This document shows positions 10,750 to 20,639 of a stretch of 64,000 bases of DNA, piece after piece. The notes under the pieces were generated by a model, which saw only the letters and a list, made by a program, of their open reading frames with translations, ran no database searches and had not been told where the DNA came from. Positions within the stretch are counted from its first letter, which is position 1; the number at the start of each line of letters is the position of its first letter. The DNA comes from Protopterus annectens (taxonomy: Eukaryota; Chordata; Ceratodontiformes; Protopteridae), in the NCBI RefSeq assembly GCF_019279795.1, contig NC_056744.1:908150270-908214269 (forward strand), written 5' to 3'. Both the position numbers and the translations under genes were made by a program.

Positions 10750-12150
10750 TAAAAAAATCCTCATTGACTCAAACCCTGCTCCCCTTCAGCAGACAACTTG
10801 CCATCACTCTTCCTAAAACTCACTGCACCATCCATAGCATATCCAGTTTCCATCCTAATTAACCACTCTATCACCAAATCAACCATCAACTCTATGGAAA
10901 AAATTCTATACAATACCTGTACACAAAGGCAGCAATTCATTAGAGCTCTCAAACTTTTGACCAATTGCTATACTTTCTCCCCTCTCCAAAATTCTAGAAT
11001 ACTGTGTACACAAACAAATTATGGCCCACCTCCTACAAGATAACCTGATCACCCCTACCCAACGTGGTTTTCGCCCACACCACGGCACCTCCACTGCTCT
11101 CATCTCCGTCACCAACACCATTTCTCTAGCCAGATATAACAGTAAACTCATTTCCTGCCTATTCTTAGATATGTCCAAAGCCTTTGACACTCTCTCACCC
11201 TGTCCTCTCAAAACTCTGCTTAACCTTTCCACAGCAACTATATCCTGGTTTAGTAGCTCCCTCACAGATCGGCACCAATCTGTCAAATGGCTCTCTGCTC
11301 TCTCCCCCTTTCTCCCCATCAAAACAGGAGTCCCACAGGGCTCCATCCTTGGACCCCTCCTTTTTAACATCTTTACCAATGAACTCCACAAATCCTGGCC
11401 CCAGTCATCCCTCATACAGTACTCCGACGACTCTACCATTATATCCATAGCTGATAACCTAACTGAGCTATTAACCCTCACACAAACATCATTTAACCCC
11501 ACTGAAACCTAGCTGACAAGGCACCAGCTCATACTTAACCCCCCAAAAACAAAACTCCTACTCTCTCTCAGAATTCCTCTTCCATTTTAAATTTTCTTTC
11601 ATCTCTTCACTCAACAACACCATAATAGCTCCAGAAACCCAAACAAAGCTCCTTAGAGTAATCATAGATGACCAGCTGAAATGTGATCTTCACATTCATC
11701 ACTGCATTAAGAAAACACATCAAAAGCTTGGTCTCCTTTACAGAAATACCCCCCCCCCAAATCTAGAATAACACTAGCCATTGCCTACCTCTTTCCCAAC
11801 CTTTTCTGTAGCTCACAAATCTTTACTAACCTTCAGTCTATGCTATTCTCCAAACTTAGATCTATCTATAACAAAGTGGACAGACTTGCTGCTAACTTAA
11901 CATCCAAATCTCGCCACTGTCTGGCTGTCAAGTCACTCAACTGGCTTGAGTTTCCAAACCACTCCATTCTCAATAAACTTTCCTCCTGTCCAAGTCTTTC
12001 CTCACTAGTCTCACTATATACCCCCACCCAGTCTCTTAGGAGCTCTGATCGATGCCTACTGCAAATTCACAAACCTAAAAAATCTGGAGGACAGAATTTA
12101 TACAGCTACTCTCCAGCCATCCTCTGGAACAAGCTTGATGATAGGGTCTT
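10750..12150 (+). pseudogene. LINE family A reverse transcriptase and C-terminal tail, broken
   Basis: The frame 11021-11512 holds the RT core: LITPTQRGFRPHHGTSTAL, LFLDMSKAFDTL (motif A), GVPQGSILGPLLFNIFTNEL (motif B) and YSDDSTII (catalytic motif C, normally YADD). The upstream fingers region (10800-11020) is present in another frame. The thumb and C-terminal part follow at 11840-12150 (AVKSLNWLEFP; SYSPAILWNKL). Stops and frame changes separate these blocks. The YSDD motif keeps both catalytic aspartates. Confidence 0.82.
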
Positions 12151-12960
12151 AGTTCCTTTTATGCACCTGTTTTCTGAGTACATACAGCAGGTATTAATAG
12201 AGGCAAGAATTTCTGCTACTAGACAATCTTATATTAGAAAATGTTTTCTAGTTGGTGCCAGAAACATAACCAGCACCCATTCAGAGCTAGTGTGTAGTTT
12301 GGTTTTACAGTATTTGTATGAGTTACTATCCTATGACCTTTCTTACTCCTCTGTCAAGGTTCATTTATTGGCCATTTCAGCATATCTTGCCATGAAGCCT
12401 TCTCATTCAAGGCAGTCTCATGACAAAATATTCTTGAAAGGGGTTTTGCATAAGAGGCCTCCAAGTAAACCAGTGGCCTCTCCTTGGGATCTTAATTTTG
12501 TGTTAGAGAAGCTAACACTTGCTCCATTTGAACAAGCTAATCTGGATGACTTGACGTTCTTAACATGGAAAACAGTTTTACTGATTGCTGTGACCTCTGC
12601 AAGAAGAGTATCCAAGTTGTAAGCTCTTATGGTGAGTCAACTCTTCCTCAGTTTCCATAGGGACAGGGTTTCTTAAAGAACTAATTATTTTATGCATAAA
12701 GTAATATCCAAGTTTACTTTTAGCCAAACTATCAATCTCCCAGTTTTCTTTCCTGAACTTAAAAGTGAGGGAGAAAGGATGCTCCATATCTTAAGATGTC
12801 CACAGACAACTCAGAACTGTCTTTACAGCACTAAATCTTTCAGATCTTCAAATTAATTGTTCATTGATTAAGAAGAGACAACCTGTGTCAAAACAGACTA
12901 TTTCCAAGTGGTTATCCAAGGCTGTTACCTTTTGATCTGATGCTGTCTGCTCCATCTGGC
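12150..12960 (+). pseudogene. DIRS tyrosine recombinase fragment
   Basis: This is the N-terminal and part of the catalytic half of a DIRS recombinase, diverged from the copy at 6171-7194. Matching blocks are ATRQSYIRKCF, VKVHLLAISAY, KIFLKGVLHKRPPS, PWDLNFVLEKL and VTSARRVSKL with the first catalytic Arg. It stays open to 12622, then continues with stops (FHRDRVS; INLPVFFPEL; ISKWLSKAV near 12920). The HxxR and Tyr region is lost or unrecognisable. It abuts the LINE C terminus upstream and an untranslated stretch leading to a DIRS gag downstream. Confidence 0.8.
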
Positions 12961-13389
12961 TTCAACCTGTGAGTCTTCAGATCTGTTATCCTGCACTGGC
13001 CAATTCCTATAGACTTCAAAATCACTTGGTTGTGCCTCCCATTACCTACAACTCCATGATTCCACCCTAATTCCCAGATCTAGTTTGCCTTCATTCGGAT
13101 TAGCAGCTCGATGTTGCCTTCATTCAGCTTATCCTTTATAGGTACCTCAGTGTAGAGCTTTTTGGTGAAATTTTTGCTTCCCTTACAGTAGCATACAGTT
13201 AGTTTAGTTTTGTCTGTGTCTTAGGTAGGTAGGTTTGTTGTCTGTTTTGTAAGTTTCTCTGTCATCCATTAGGACTTCCTGCTTTCTGGTGAACTTGGTT
13301 ATTTTTCCCTTAGTCTTAGTTTAGCTGGCATTTTTTCCTCTCTGTTATGAGTTTTAGTATAGTCGTATTTTTTGTATAGATAAGGGTTT
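12961..13389. other. Degraded sequence between recombinase and gag fragments
   Basis: T-rich sequence with short stretches (CTTAGTTTAG-like) reminiscent of the untranslated leader of the DIRS copy at 1.5-7.7 kb. I could not find the left inverted repeat predicted by the internal complementary region at 16.6 kb. No gene is seen. Confidence 0.4.
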
Positions 13390-13395
13390 TAAGAG

Positions 13396-15460
13396 GTGTC
13401 TGGCCAGCAGGCTGAAGTTGCCTTTGCAGGACACGCATCAAAAGTGCTTATTCCCGGGGAGTATTGCACCTGGACTCTGGGTGCTGTTATCTCTGAGGGG
13501 TTAGGGACCATGGTCATCAGTGAACATAGGGCCAAGTTGGTCCTCAAGGGACTTCTCCCCTCTGGATCTTCTTCTTTTCCTTCTGCAGCTTCTCCATCAG
13601 CACCAAAGGGGAGCAGAAGAGATCCTTTTCTTCTGTCCCTAACCCTTTCTCCTTGGGCTCACTGAACCTGAAAATACAGTGACTTTCGGGTCCCTCAGCT
13701 GCAGAACTGTCACCAGAGTCTTCTCCTTCCCAATCCTAGTACTGAGCCTCTCTGGCTCTGATCCAGCAGATGGGGTTGTCTTCTAAACGACCATCCAAGT
13801 ACACATTGGTGGCGTTGTCCATCTGGTCATCAAGGTCGGTGGGCAGTATTATAACTTCTGATTTGGAGTGTCTGATGAGGTCCCTTTATACAGATGCAAT
13901 TAGTCCATATCCTTTCTGGTCTGGGTCCAGTACTAGTACCCTCAGCTCCATCCTTTTGGCTTCCTCTCTCAGCCCTTTCAGATCCAAGGTCTTTGGGCCT
14001 GGCTGATTTTCCACCCTTTGGGTCAGATCTGGCGACTTGGCTGTCTTCGCTTCCAACTCATTCCTTGGTCACTTCAAATCCAACTGTTTTGGGCCCATTG
14101 GGACTTCAGAGCCATGACATCTAGGCTGGGATTTCTGGGTCGAGGTTGATGATCCCTGCTTTGGGATCATCTCTTCCATTCAGGCTGTCTGCCTTGGACA
14201 ACTTGACTCTGATCTCAATGTCTGGGCTAGGTGTGGCTCCCCTCAGGATTGAGACTGTATGTGGTACATTCAGGTGCAGGGACCCTTGGCCCTCCAAGGC
14301 CAATTTTCAGTTTGGCTTTTGACGTTGTAGAGAGAAAGTTCTTCTCTCAGGAGAAGGGTCGAGTTTCTCCAGACAGTGTTTCTTCCCTTTTCTCATCTGT
14401 GTCTGTGACCAGTCATCAGTCTGCTCCAGGACAGCCTGCGTCGGTGGGCCTACATCCAGCTTTGCCTAAGCTTGGAGGTTTCAGGGAAGAGAAAACGTTG
14501 ACTCCTCAGAAGAGCCTCTCATTGAGGGTACTGACCTCTAGGAAAGAGGACGTCCCCTCTTTTTGACTACTTATTGGAGCTACTTTGGTAGCAGGGAGGC
14601 TGGACCACAGAAGCCCCCTCTCCAGAGGAGTCGGTCTTTTGGGAGGCCCATCTATGCCTTGGGTGGTTCCCCCTCTGGATGCCCTTACAAACCTAGTGTT
14701 CTGGAAGGCGTGGAAGGAATTCTTGCTTCCACAAAGACCGACCACATTGGGGTAAGGGTCTGGCCATCTATGCTGTTGTGGTGGTGGCTGGCATGACGAA
14801 GAAGATTTTCTGAGGAGCATTCCTCAGTCCACCCCCTAAACAGAGAGGTTCAGGAGTTGGATCATTTAGGGAACCACTCCTATGCCTCAGCCACTTCTGC
14901 ACTGAAAGCTGTTATCTGTCACACTGACAAGACTTCAGTATGACTTGATGTCAGTTGTCAAGGAATGTGAAGATGCAGCAGTCTCCAGAGACTCGGAGAC
15001 TTAGTTGTCCACCCTGCTTTCCATCACTGTTTCCATAAGGCTTATTTCAAGTGCAGCCAATGGAGCATCTCGACCATCTGGCTCCAGTATTGTCATGTTG
15101 TGCCATGCTTGGATGTGTTTATTCAACTTTGCAGATGGCTTCAAGGCATCCTTTGTCGATGCCCCTTTTAATGGCTTTTCCTTGTTTGGGCCAAAGATTA
15201 AGGATTCTCCAATGAGGAGTGAGCAAGATGGGAAGATGCTGTCTGCCACTAGAGTGCACTTTGCCACTCCTCAGCATAACTTTTCAAGGAATCTGAAGGG
15301 GGATAAGCACCTCTTCAGAAAGTCATAGCAGACTTCTCAGGATGCTCCTTCAGAGGGTTCCTCCCTTGGACAGGGGAGAATCATAATGGATGCCGCCCAC
15401 GGTGCAGGGGTGATTGGCAGAATCAGGGTTTCCACGTGGCTTTCTAAGGTGGACCCTTTC
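13396..15460 (+). pseudogene. DIRS gag-like remnant
   Basis: The N-terminal part (YCTWTLGAV...KLVLKGLLPSGSSS, 13440-13570) aligns with CVYCLGPLH...KLILRGLLKPE of the complete copy. The C-terminal part (15005-15290) aligns well over AANGASRPSG, CHAWMCLFNFADGFKASF, FNGFSLFGPKIK and DGKMLSATRVHF. The Arg in this last block is what identifies the TGA at 4048 in the complete copy as a mutated Arg codon. The middle is an unreadable Ser/Pro-rich low-complexity stretch spread over frames. It is not functional. Confidence 0.72.
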
Positions 15461-16480
15461 AGTGACCCTGAAGAGTTGCCGGACTCCTTTTCTGGAGGCA
15501 GTCAGGGGTTGTTTGGCTTTTCACCCAAAAGCTTGGGAAGCCATCAGTTCGGTCGCATGTGTGTTAAGATTCCTATCCAGAGGTTACTGCATTCCCATTT
15601 CAGAGTTTCCAGACTTTTGTCAAAAGCCTCTCAAAGGTGTTCCAGCCCATCAGAGAATGTATGCAGCTGTAAAGATTCACAAGCTGCTTGTAAATAGTCC
15701 TCCAGGAAGTTCCACTAGACTAGCAAGGATCCAGGGTGTATTCCAGATTCTTTTTAGTACCAAAAGAAAGCAAGGACCTCAGACCAATTTTGGATTTAAG
15801 CAGTCTAAATCAGTTCATGAAAAAGACCAAGTTCTGGATGGTCACAGTGCAGTCCATCTCACCTCTTCTGAGGAAGAATGATTGGATATCCTTGATAGAT
15901 CTCAAGGACAGCTACCAGGAGGTTTTCTGTGATGCTGGCTGGGGGCCAGTCATTACCAATTCAGGGCTGTGATGTTTGGTCTCAACATAACCCCCTCCCG
16001 AATGTTTACAAACTGCATGTCAGTTGTCACAGCCTGCCTCCAACTACAGGGATTTCAGATCTTTCCATGCCTGGACGATTGGCTCCTCACCACCCAGCAA
16101 GAGCATTATTGAACACGGCCAGGGATACCTTACTCCAACTGTAGAAGCATTTAGGCATTACAGTCAATTATCCCAAGTCAAGTCCTCCGTCTGATCAGGT
16201 TTTAGACTTTGTAGGTTGTCACCTGGATACTGTCAGTCAAATCGCCAAGCTTCCAAATTTGAGTTTTCATCCTTTGTGCTCAGGCCTTGTCAGTCCTTGC
16301 TACCTAGAAGCCTCCTACTCATGCATTTATGAAACTTCTAGGTATATATAGCAGCTTCCATAGGGTTGGTTCCTTTAGCCAGATATGAGGGCTGTGCAAT
16401 GGACTCTGGCTTTTTGGAAATGGTTGGATTTTAGAAGTATTCTTGGTTACTACTTGATCCTTTGTACCTATGTTTAGAAA
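15461..16480 (+). pseudogene. DIRS reverse transcriptase remnant
   Basis: Blocks seen in order are a GGSQGLFGFSPKSLGS-like N-terminal block, FFLVPKESKDLRPILDLSSLN (about 15745), a SLIDLKDSY motif A (about 15890), LDDWLLTT (about 16075, the YLDD box with the Tyr changed), a GCHLDTVSQIAKL thumb block (about 16215) and MRAVQWTLAFW (about 16390). The frame shifts several times. RNase H is not found. Confidence 0.75.
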
Positions 16481-16599
16481 GTACTATAAACTTGAGCCTT
16501 TCTCTAGATCAAGTTTTGCTACTGCCATTCTCCAGGGGTTCCTGGACCCTTCTCCTTCCACCTCCCAAATATAGTTAGCTATGGTAATCTACCCATGTA

Positions 16600-16702
16600 G
16601 CTAGGACTACTGCAGCAGTGATCAATATGAAGAACATAGTACAGTTGTGTAAGTTGAATTTACCATAACAGTAAATGTTTGAATTGTCACTGCTGCAGTA
16701 TC
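16600..16702 (+). repeat. Internal complementary region of the degenerate DIRS copy
   Basis: CTACTGCAGCAGTGATCAAT (16608-16627) and GAATTGTCACTGCTGCAGTA (16681-16700) face each other. The right half, read in reverse, matches the element's right end at 16938-16987 (CTGCAGCAGTGATCATTC, then CTACTGTTATGGTAAGTT). The left half should match a left terminal repeat, which is absent from the window. Confidence 0.7.
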
Positions 16703-16927
16703 TGCTCCCTCCTTTCATTCCTATTGTTCTTTGGTGTGTTTTTATGCCAAGGTGTGAGCATTTTTTTTTGCTATTCCTAGCACTGTCCTTTCAGGGCTCA
16801 CCCTCCCTCTCTCTGCTGGCAGTAAAGCTCTAAAGTGCTTTGCATCCGAACTTGACAATTGGTCAGCTCATCTTGAGTTGTTTGACAGTTTTGGTACTGT
16901 TTTGTCCTTGACAGGATGTAACACACC

Positions 16928-16987
16928 TAGCTAAGGCTACTGCAGCAGTGATCATTCAAAAATCTACTGTTATGGTAAGTTAACTTC
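16928..16987 (+). repeat. Right inverted terminal repeat of the degenerate DIRS copy
   Basis: The run CTAGCTAAGGCTACTGCAGC and what follows, to GGTAAGTTAACTT, is the reverse complement of the right half of the region at 16600-16702. It may start further upstream; only the outer part can be checked against that region. Confidence 0.65.
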
Positions 16988-17039
16988 CACAACTTGTACA
17001 TAGTAGCTGAGAATGTATGATAGCACTGCTACTGAATAT

Positions 17040-18800
17040 TTATTTATTGATTGACTGACATTTCTTGACCGGGAAAGTCCACTGGGTCAGAAACCCATTT
17101 TCAGTGGAGGCCTGAGGAGAAAACTCCACAAAATGATTACAAGCAAAGTTACAGAGATAAATAGACCGAATGCATTTCCATTATAATACAAGGGTTTGAA
17201 GCTGAGAAATAATGAGATATATATGTGAAAAACATAAAGACAGTTGTCTAGGGTATAGCAATGCATAAACACAGTAGCACACAACTCATGCACAACTTTT
17301 ATTTTTTTGTAAACATGATTGAGGTTGAGTAACTAGTAGTTGGTTATAACAATTAGGGTTTAATTGTAGATTTCATTACAGAAAGAAAAAGAATAAGGAG
17401 ATTTTATGGGGGTCTGGTATTAAGGGCACATGAACATAATGGGGTTATTAAGGTTATGGCATTTTAGAGAGGATTTGAAAGCTTTATGGGAATTTAATGT
17501 AGTAATTGTTGGTAGAGCATTCCATAGTTTCGCTATGGTATGGGAATGCAGGCTTTACCCTGCTCTTTTGTTTAGTTTCGATGCAATTAAAAGTTGTTTG
17601 TGAACTGTAGATTCCTGGAGGGGATGTAGGATTGAAGGGTAGACAATAGTGCAGGACATTTCTTGGGTTATATATTAGCTTGTGAGCAAGAGTTAATTGG
17701 GTGATACCAATTCAGTTCTGTGATGGCTAGGGAGTGGTGGGATTGGTGTTGAAGGCTGGTGGCAAATTTTGTAGTAGCAGCATTGTAGTTTATTAAGCAG
17801 GGAGGCATGAAGGTTTATGAAAATGGGAGTGCCATAGAGGAGGGCGGAAACTAGCAGTGTGTTGCCCAGCTTGATTTTTGTGGGTTTATCCATGTACCTT
17901 TGATGCCTTAGAGTTTTCCCAGTTTAAAATGTGTTTGTGTGCAATGTGCATTTAGAATGTGTTGTTCATAGGAGAGTTTGTCATCTATTGTTACACTGAT
18001 TCATTTTGCAGATTTTACTACCTGAATTTCTGTATTGTTTTTGTAAGTTTTGAAATCTTTGCATTTAGAAGCAATTGAGCTTTGTTCAACCAGTATTCTA
18101 TGGATCTGAATGCTTTCCGGGTGATTTGTAGGAAGTTGTGGAAATTTTTGGAGGAGGATATGGTAGTGGAATGGTCGGCATATTGGATGAGTGTGGTTTG
18201 AGGGCAAACTAGATGTAAATTTTTTTATGACTATATTAAGGAGCAGGGGTACAAGGATGGACCCTTGAGGGGGAACTCCTATTTTGTTTAACAAAGAGGG
18301 AGATTATTTGCTTTGCCATCTGACTGATGGTTTGCAAACTACCTATACAACTGGCAACAAAGTTTGTTGGGAGCAGCCTATTTCTGATAATTGCTTAAGT
18401 AGTGTGGTGTGTGACACTGTGCCAAATGCTTTGGATAGGTCCAATAGGATTACTGAAGTTGTTAGACCTGAATCCAGTGGTTTGTTCACAGTATCTATAA
18501 AGGAGAGGAAGGCAGTGGTGGTGCTATTGAAAGGGTGAAAACCATGTTGTGTTGGGGTGAGGAGGATATTGTCAGTGAGGTGGTTCAATAGTTGACTATG
18601 TATACACTTCTAATATTTTGGAGAGAGAATAGAGATGGGTCTGTAGTTAATAAGGTCATTTGTATTTCTGCCTTTATGAAGTGGAGTTATGATAGAATTT
18701 TTCCGGTATACTCTGTCATTAGAGATTTTCCCAGCTGCTACACAAGTATTTTGACAAACACTGCAGAAAACACTTTTACGACATATTCATCCTACCATTA
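17040..18800 (-). mobile_element. LINE family A fragment, reverse strand, 5'-truncated
   Basis: Read on the minus strand, RT blocks appear from 18800 down: PLHKGRNTNDLINYRPISIL, LLTPTQHGFHPFNST, VILLDLSKAFGTVSHTTLL (the usual KAFD reads KAFG), a GVPPQGSILVPLLLNI block (18290), and the thumb/C-terminal region (ALLYGTPIFINLHASLLNKL, 17830). The 3' end at 17040-17110 is GCCTCCACTGAAAATGGG followed by GACTTTCCCGGTCAAG and an ATTTATTT-type tail, as in the copies ending at 43240 and 57055. Several frameshifts and stops make it a pseudogene. The 5' end is truncated, as is typical of LINE copies. Confidence 0.82.
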
Positions 18801-19489
18801 CACGACTGCTTCACAGTTTGAGTTATTTTACATTAGGCTTCTTGGAAAAAAAAAATCAAAGAATAGTTGACCAAATGTGCTTCATGCATGCATGCGTGGT
18901 GGCCTGTATATGCACAGCATGTTGTATACCTTGTCCACCAGAGATCAGTCATTTACAGAAGCCAAATTCCAATCTGTCATTTTGGGAAGGAGAGAAATTC
19001 ATTAGACTCTCAATCTTTTCTACTACTACTATTAATGATTTGATATTGTCTGCTTCAAAGATGAGGTGGAGTTCTTCATGCTGTCTAAGAGGCAGAGTAC
19101 AGTTTCAGTTTCGGTTTACTTTAGCTTCTGTGGGTCAAGGAGTATGTATGCTGCTCGCATTTAGTCTACCCCCTAGCAGCTTACCATCTCAGCCCTTTGA
19201 CACTTTGGTTACTCAAAACTTTGTCATGTTGAACAGTCCCACATTTTTTTTTTCAGTTATGTTCCCAGCATTGTACAAAGTGTGGCTAGATCACTGACCT
19301 TTATATGTGGAGAATTGCTATATTGCTCGTGAGCATTCCTTTCATGATGGTTTGCATCATCTTGTGAAGTTGTTTATGCTCTGTTTTGAGTGTTCCTACT
19401 TGCATCTTTGTCTATGGTACTATAATTTTTTATATTCTAATTCATTGGTATTTTGTTCAAAATTGCATTATTTTGTACAGCTGGATCTT
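18801..19489. other. Anonymous sequence
   Basis: No domain or repeat recognised. A 159-codon open frame from 18818 has no family features and overlaps no conserved block, so I do not call it a gene. Confidence 0.5.
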
Positions 19490-19857
19490 GTAGGCTCATA
19501 GGTGATTACTAGGCTAATGGTACAAGAGCCTTTACAAGCCTAGCCAATAATACCCAGGCTGCCTCTGTCCTTAAGGGACATGGGGAGTACCCCAGAAGTG
19601 AGTTTACTGTTCCTTATCCAAATTATTTTTGAAGAAAGTGAGGGAGGGGCTTTGTTTTATGAAGATGGGAAGTTTATTCTTTAGACAAGGTAGCCTTTGG
19701 GATATGAATCCATCTCTCCAGCAATTTTAGAGTCACAAATAAGATTTAGGTCCATGGAATGCATAACCCTCTTAAATTTTCTTGTGACAATATTAACATT
19801 TTCATCAGGGCTGGATCAGAGAATGCCTTGTAGGTGAAGTCATAAGTCGCATCTCAA
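19490..19857 (-). mobile_element. CR1-group LINE (family B) 3' fragment, reverse strand
   Basis: The minus strand carries remnants of a CR1-type C terminus and 3' untranslated region. The block around 19800-19850 resembles 48300-48350, and 19495-19560 resembles 47880-47950 (an ACTAGGCTAATG / ACTAGACTAATG block near the 3' end). It directly abuts the Penelope-like fragment at 19858. Confidence 0.55.
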
Positions 19858-20620
19858 CCACAAAAAGAATGCACCAAAAGGACCATGGAAAACTCCTTTT
19901 AATGAATAAAAACAAAAAACTGTAAAAAGTCCAAATACACAGTATTTCATGTTAAGCGCTTTCATCAATGAATTGATTTAATTAGAACAACCTGAACCTA
20001 ACCCCTGAAACATTTAAATACTCTTTCTTAACCAGCAATAAATCAATATTCCAATGGAATTGTCAGCTCACATCCACTTTTTAAAGAAACATAACCCATT
20101 CAACCATAATAAACACTTAACAAAATCAATACACTAATTTAAAATATTATCTTACATACTTTTAAGCTCATAGAGACAAATAACTACTTTCCTTACTATT
20201 TCATCCTCTTTACAAAATTATTAAAGCATTTTACTATATAAAATACGTAGTTTGTTATGAAATTCAAACATTTTGTTATCTTTTTCCTTTAATATTGGGT
20301 GAATACTTGGTCATTAAGACCTGGAGAGAAATTAGCAGCTAACCTAAGTTGCCACATAAGTTCTCTTTTACTCAAGAGGTTCTTCCAGTCACCTCCCCTC
20401 ACATCAATATTAACCGTATCTATTATTCCAAATTTAAAACCTGTGTATTCCCCATAATCTGCACTATGTCTGTAGAAAGTGTTTTTTTGTTCTTTATTTC
20501 ATAAAAATGTTTGTAAATTCTGCATTTTAAAGCCCTCTCGGTTTTTCCAATATAAAACCCTGGGCAGGTATTGCAAAGTGCAATATAAACTATTCTATTC
20601 GTGTGAACACACTATTCAAT
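19858..20620 (-). mobile_element. Penelope-like element 3' fragment, inverted
   Basis: On the minus strand, from 20620 downward, the sequence encodes a GIY-YIG endonuclease block (IVYIALCNTCPGFYIGKT). It is nearly identical to 22595-22760 on the plus strand, and then carries the usual C-terminal block (GDWKNLLSKRELMWQLRLAA) with an untranslated tail. Similarity to the direct copy ends abruptly near 22760. An inverted 3' piece ahead of a direct copy is a known arrangement of Penelope-like insertions. A possible hammerhead relic lies in its tail (GAAAGCGCTTAACAT on the minus strand, 19948-19962). Confidence 0.8.
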
Positions 20621-20639
20621 AGTGAAGGTTCCCAAATAG

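Larger units (their letters stand above)
9077..12150 (+). mobile_element. L2/CR1-group non-LTR retrotransposon (family A), degenerate
   Basis: A C-rich leader is followed by an endonuclease-type N terminus, a reverse transcriptase, and a C-terminal tail ending at an ILWNKL motif near 12135. The order and motifs fit the L2/CR1 group of LINEs, which copy themselves by target-primed reverse transcription. Relatives of the family lie at 17040-18800 (reverse), 42130-43240, 55010-57055 and 57085-59150. The family's usual 3' end, GGCCTCCACTGAAAA with an AATAAA-rich tail, is missing here because recombinase sequence of a DIRS element starts at about 12150. Confidence 0.85.
13390..16987 (+). mobile_element. 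Degenerate DIRS element lacking its left repeat, RNase H and recombinase
   Basis: A gag-like region, an RT region, an internal complementary region (16600-16702) and a right terminal repeat (16928-16987) follow in the normal DIRS order. The RT match fades at about 16480, only 120 bases before the internal complementary region, so RNase H, methylase-like and recombinase segments have been deleted. The terminal sequences differ from those of the element at 1501-7729, so this is another DIRS subfamily. Confidence 0.75.

Noticed and set aside
18818-19297. Open frame of 159 codons between two LINE fragments
   Set aside because: No recognisable domain and no similarity to the neighbouring elements; not enough to call a gene.
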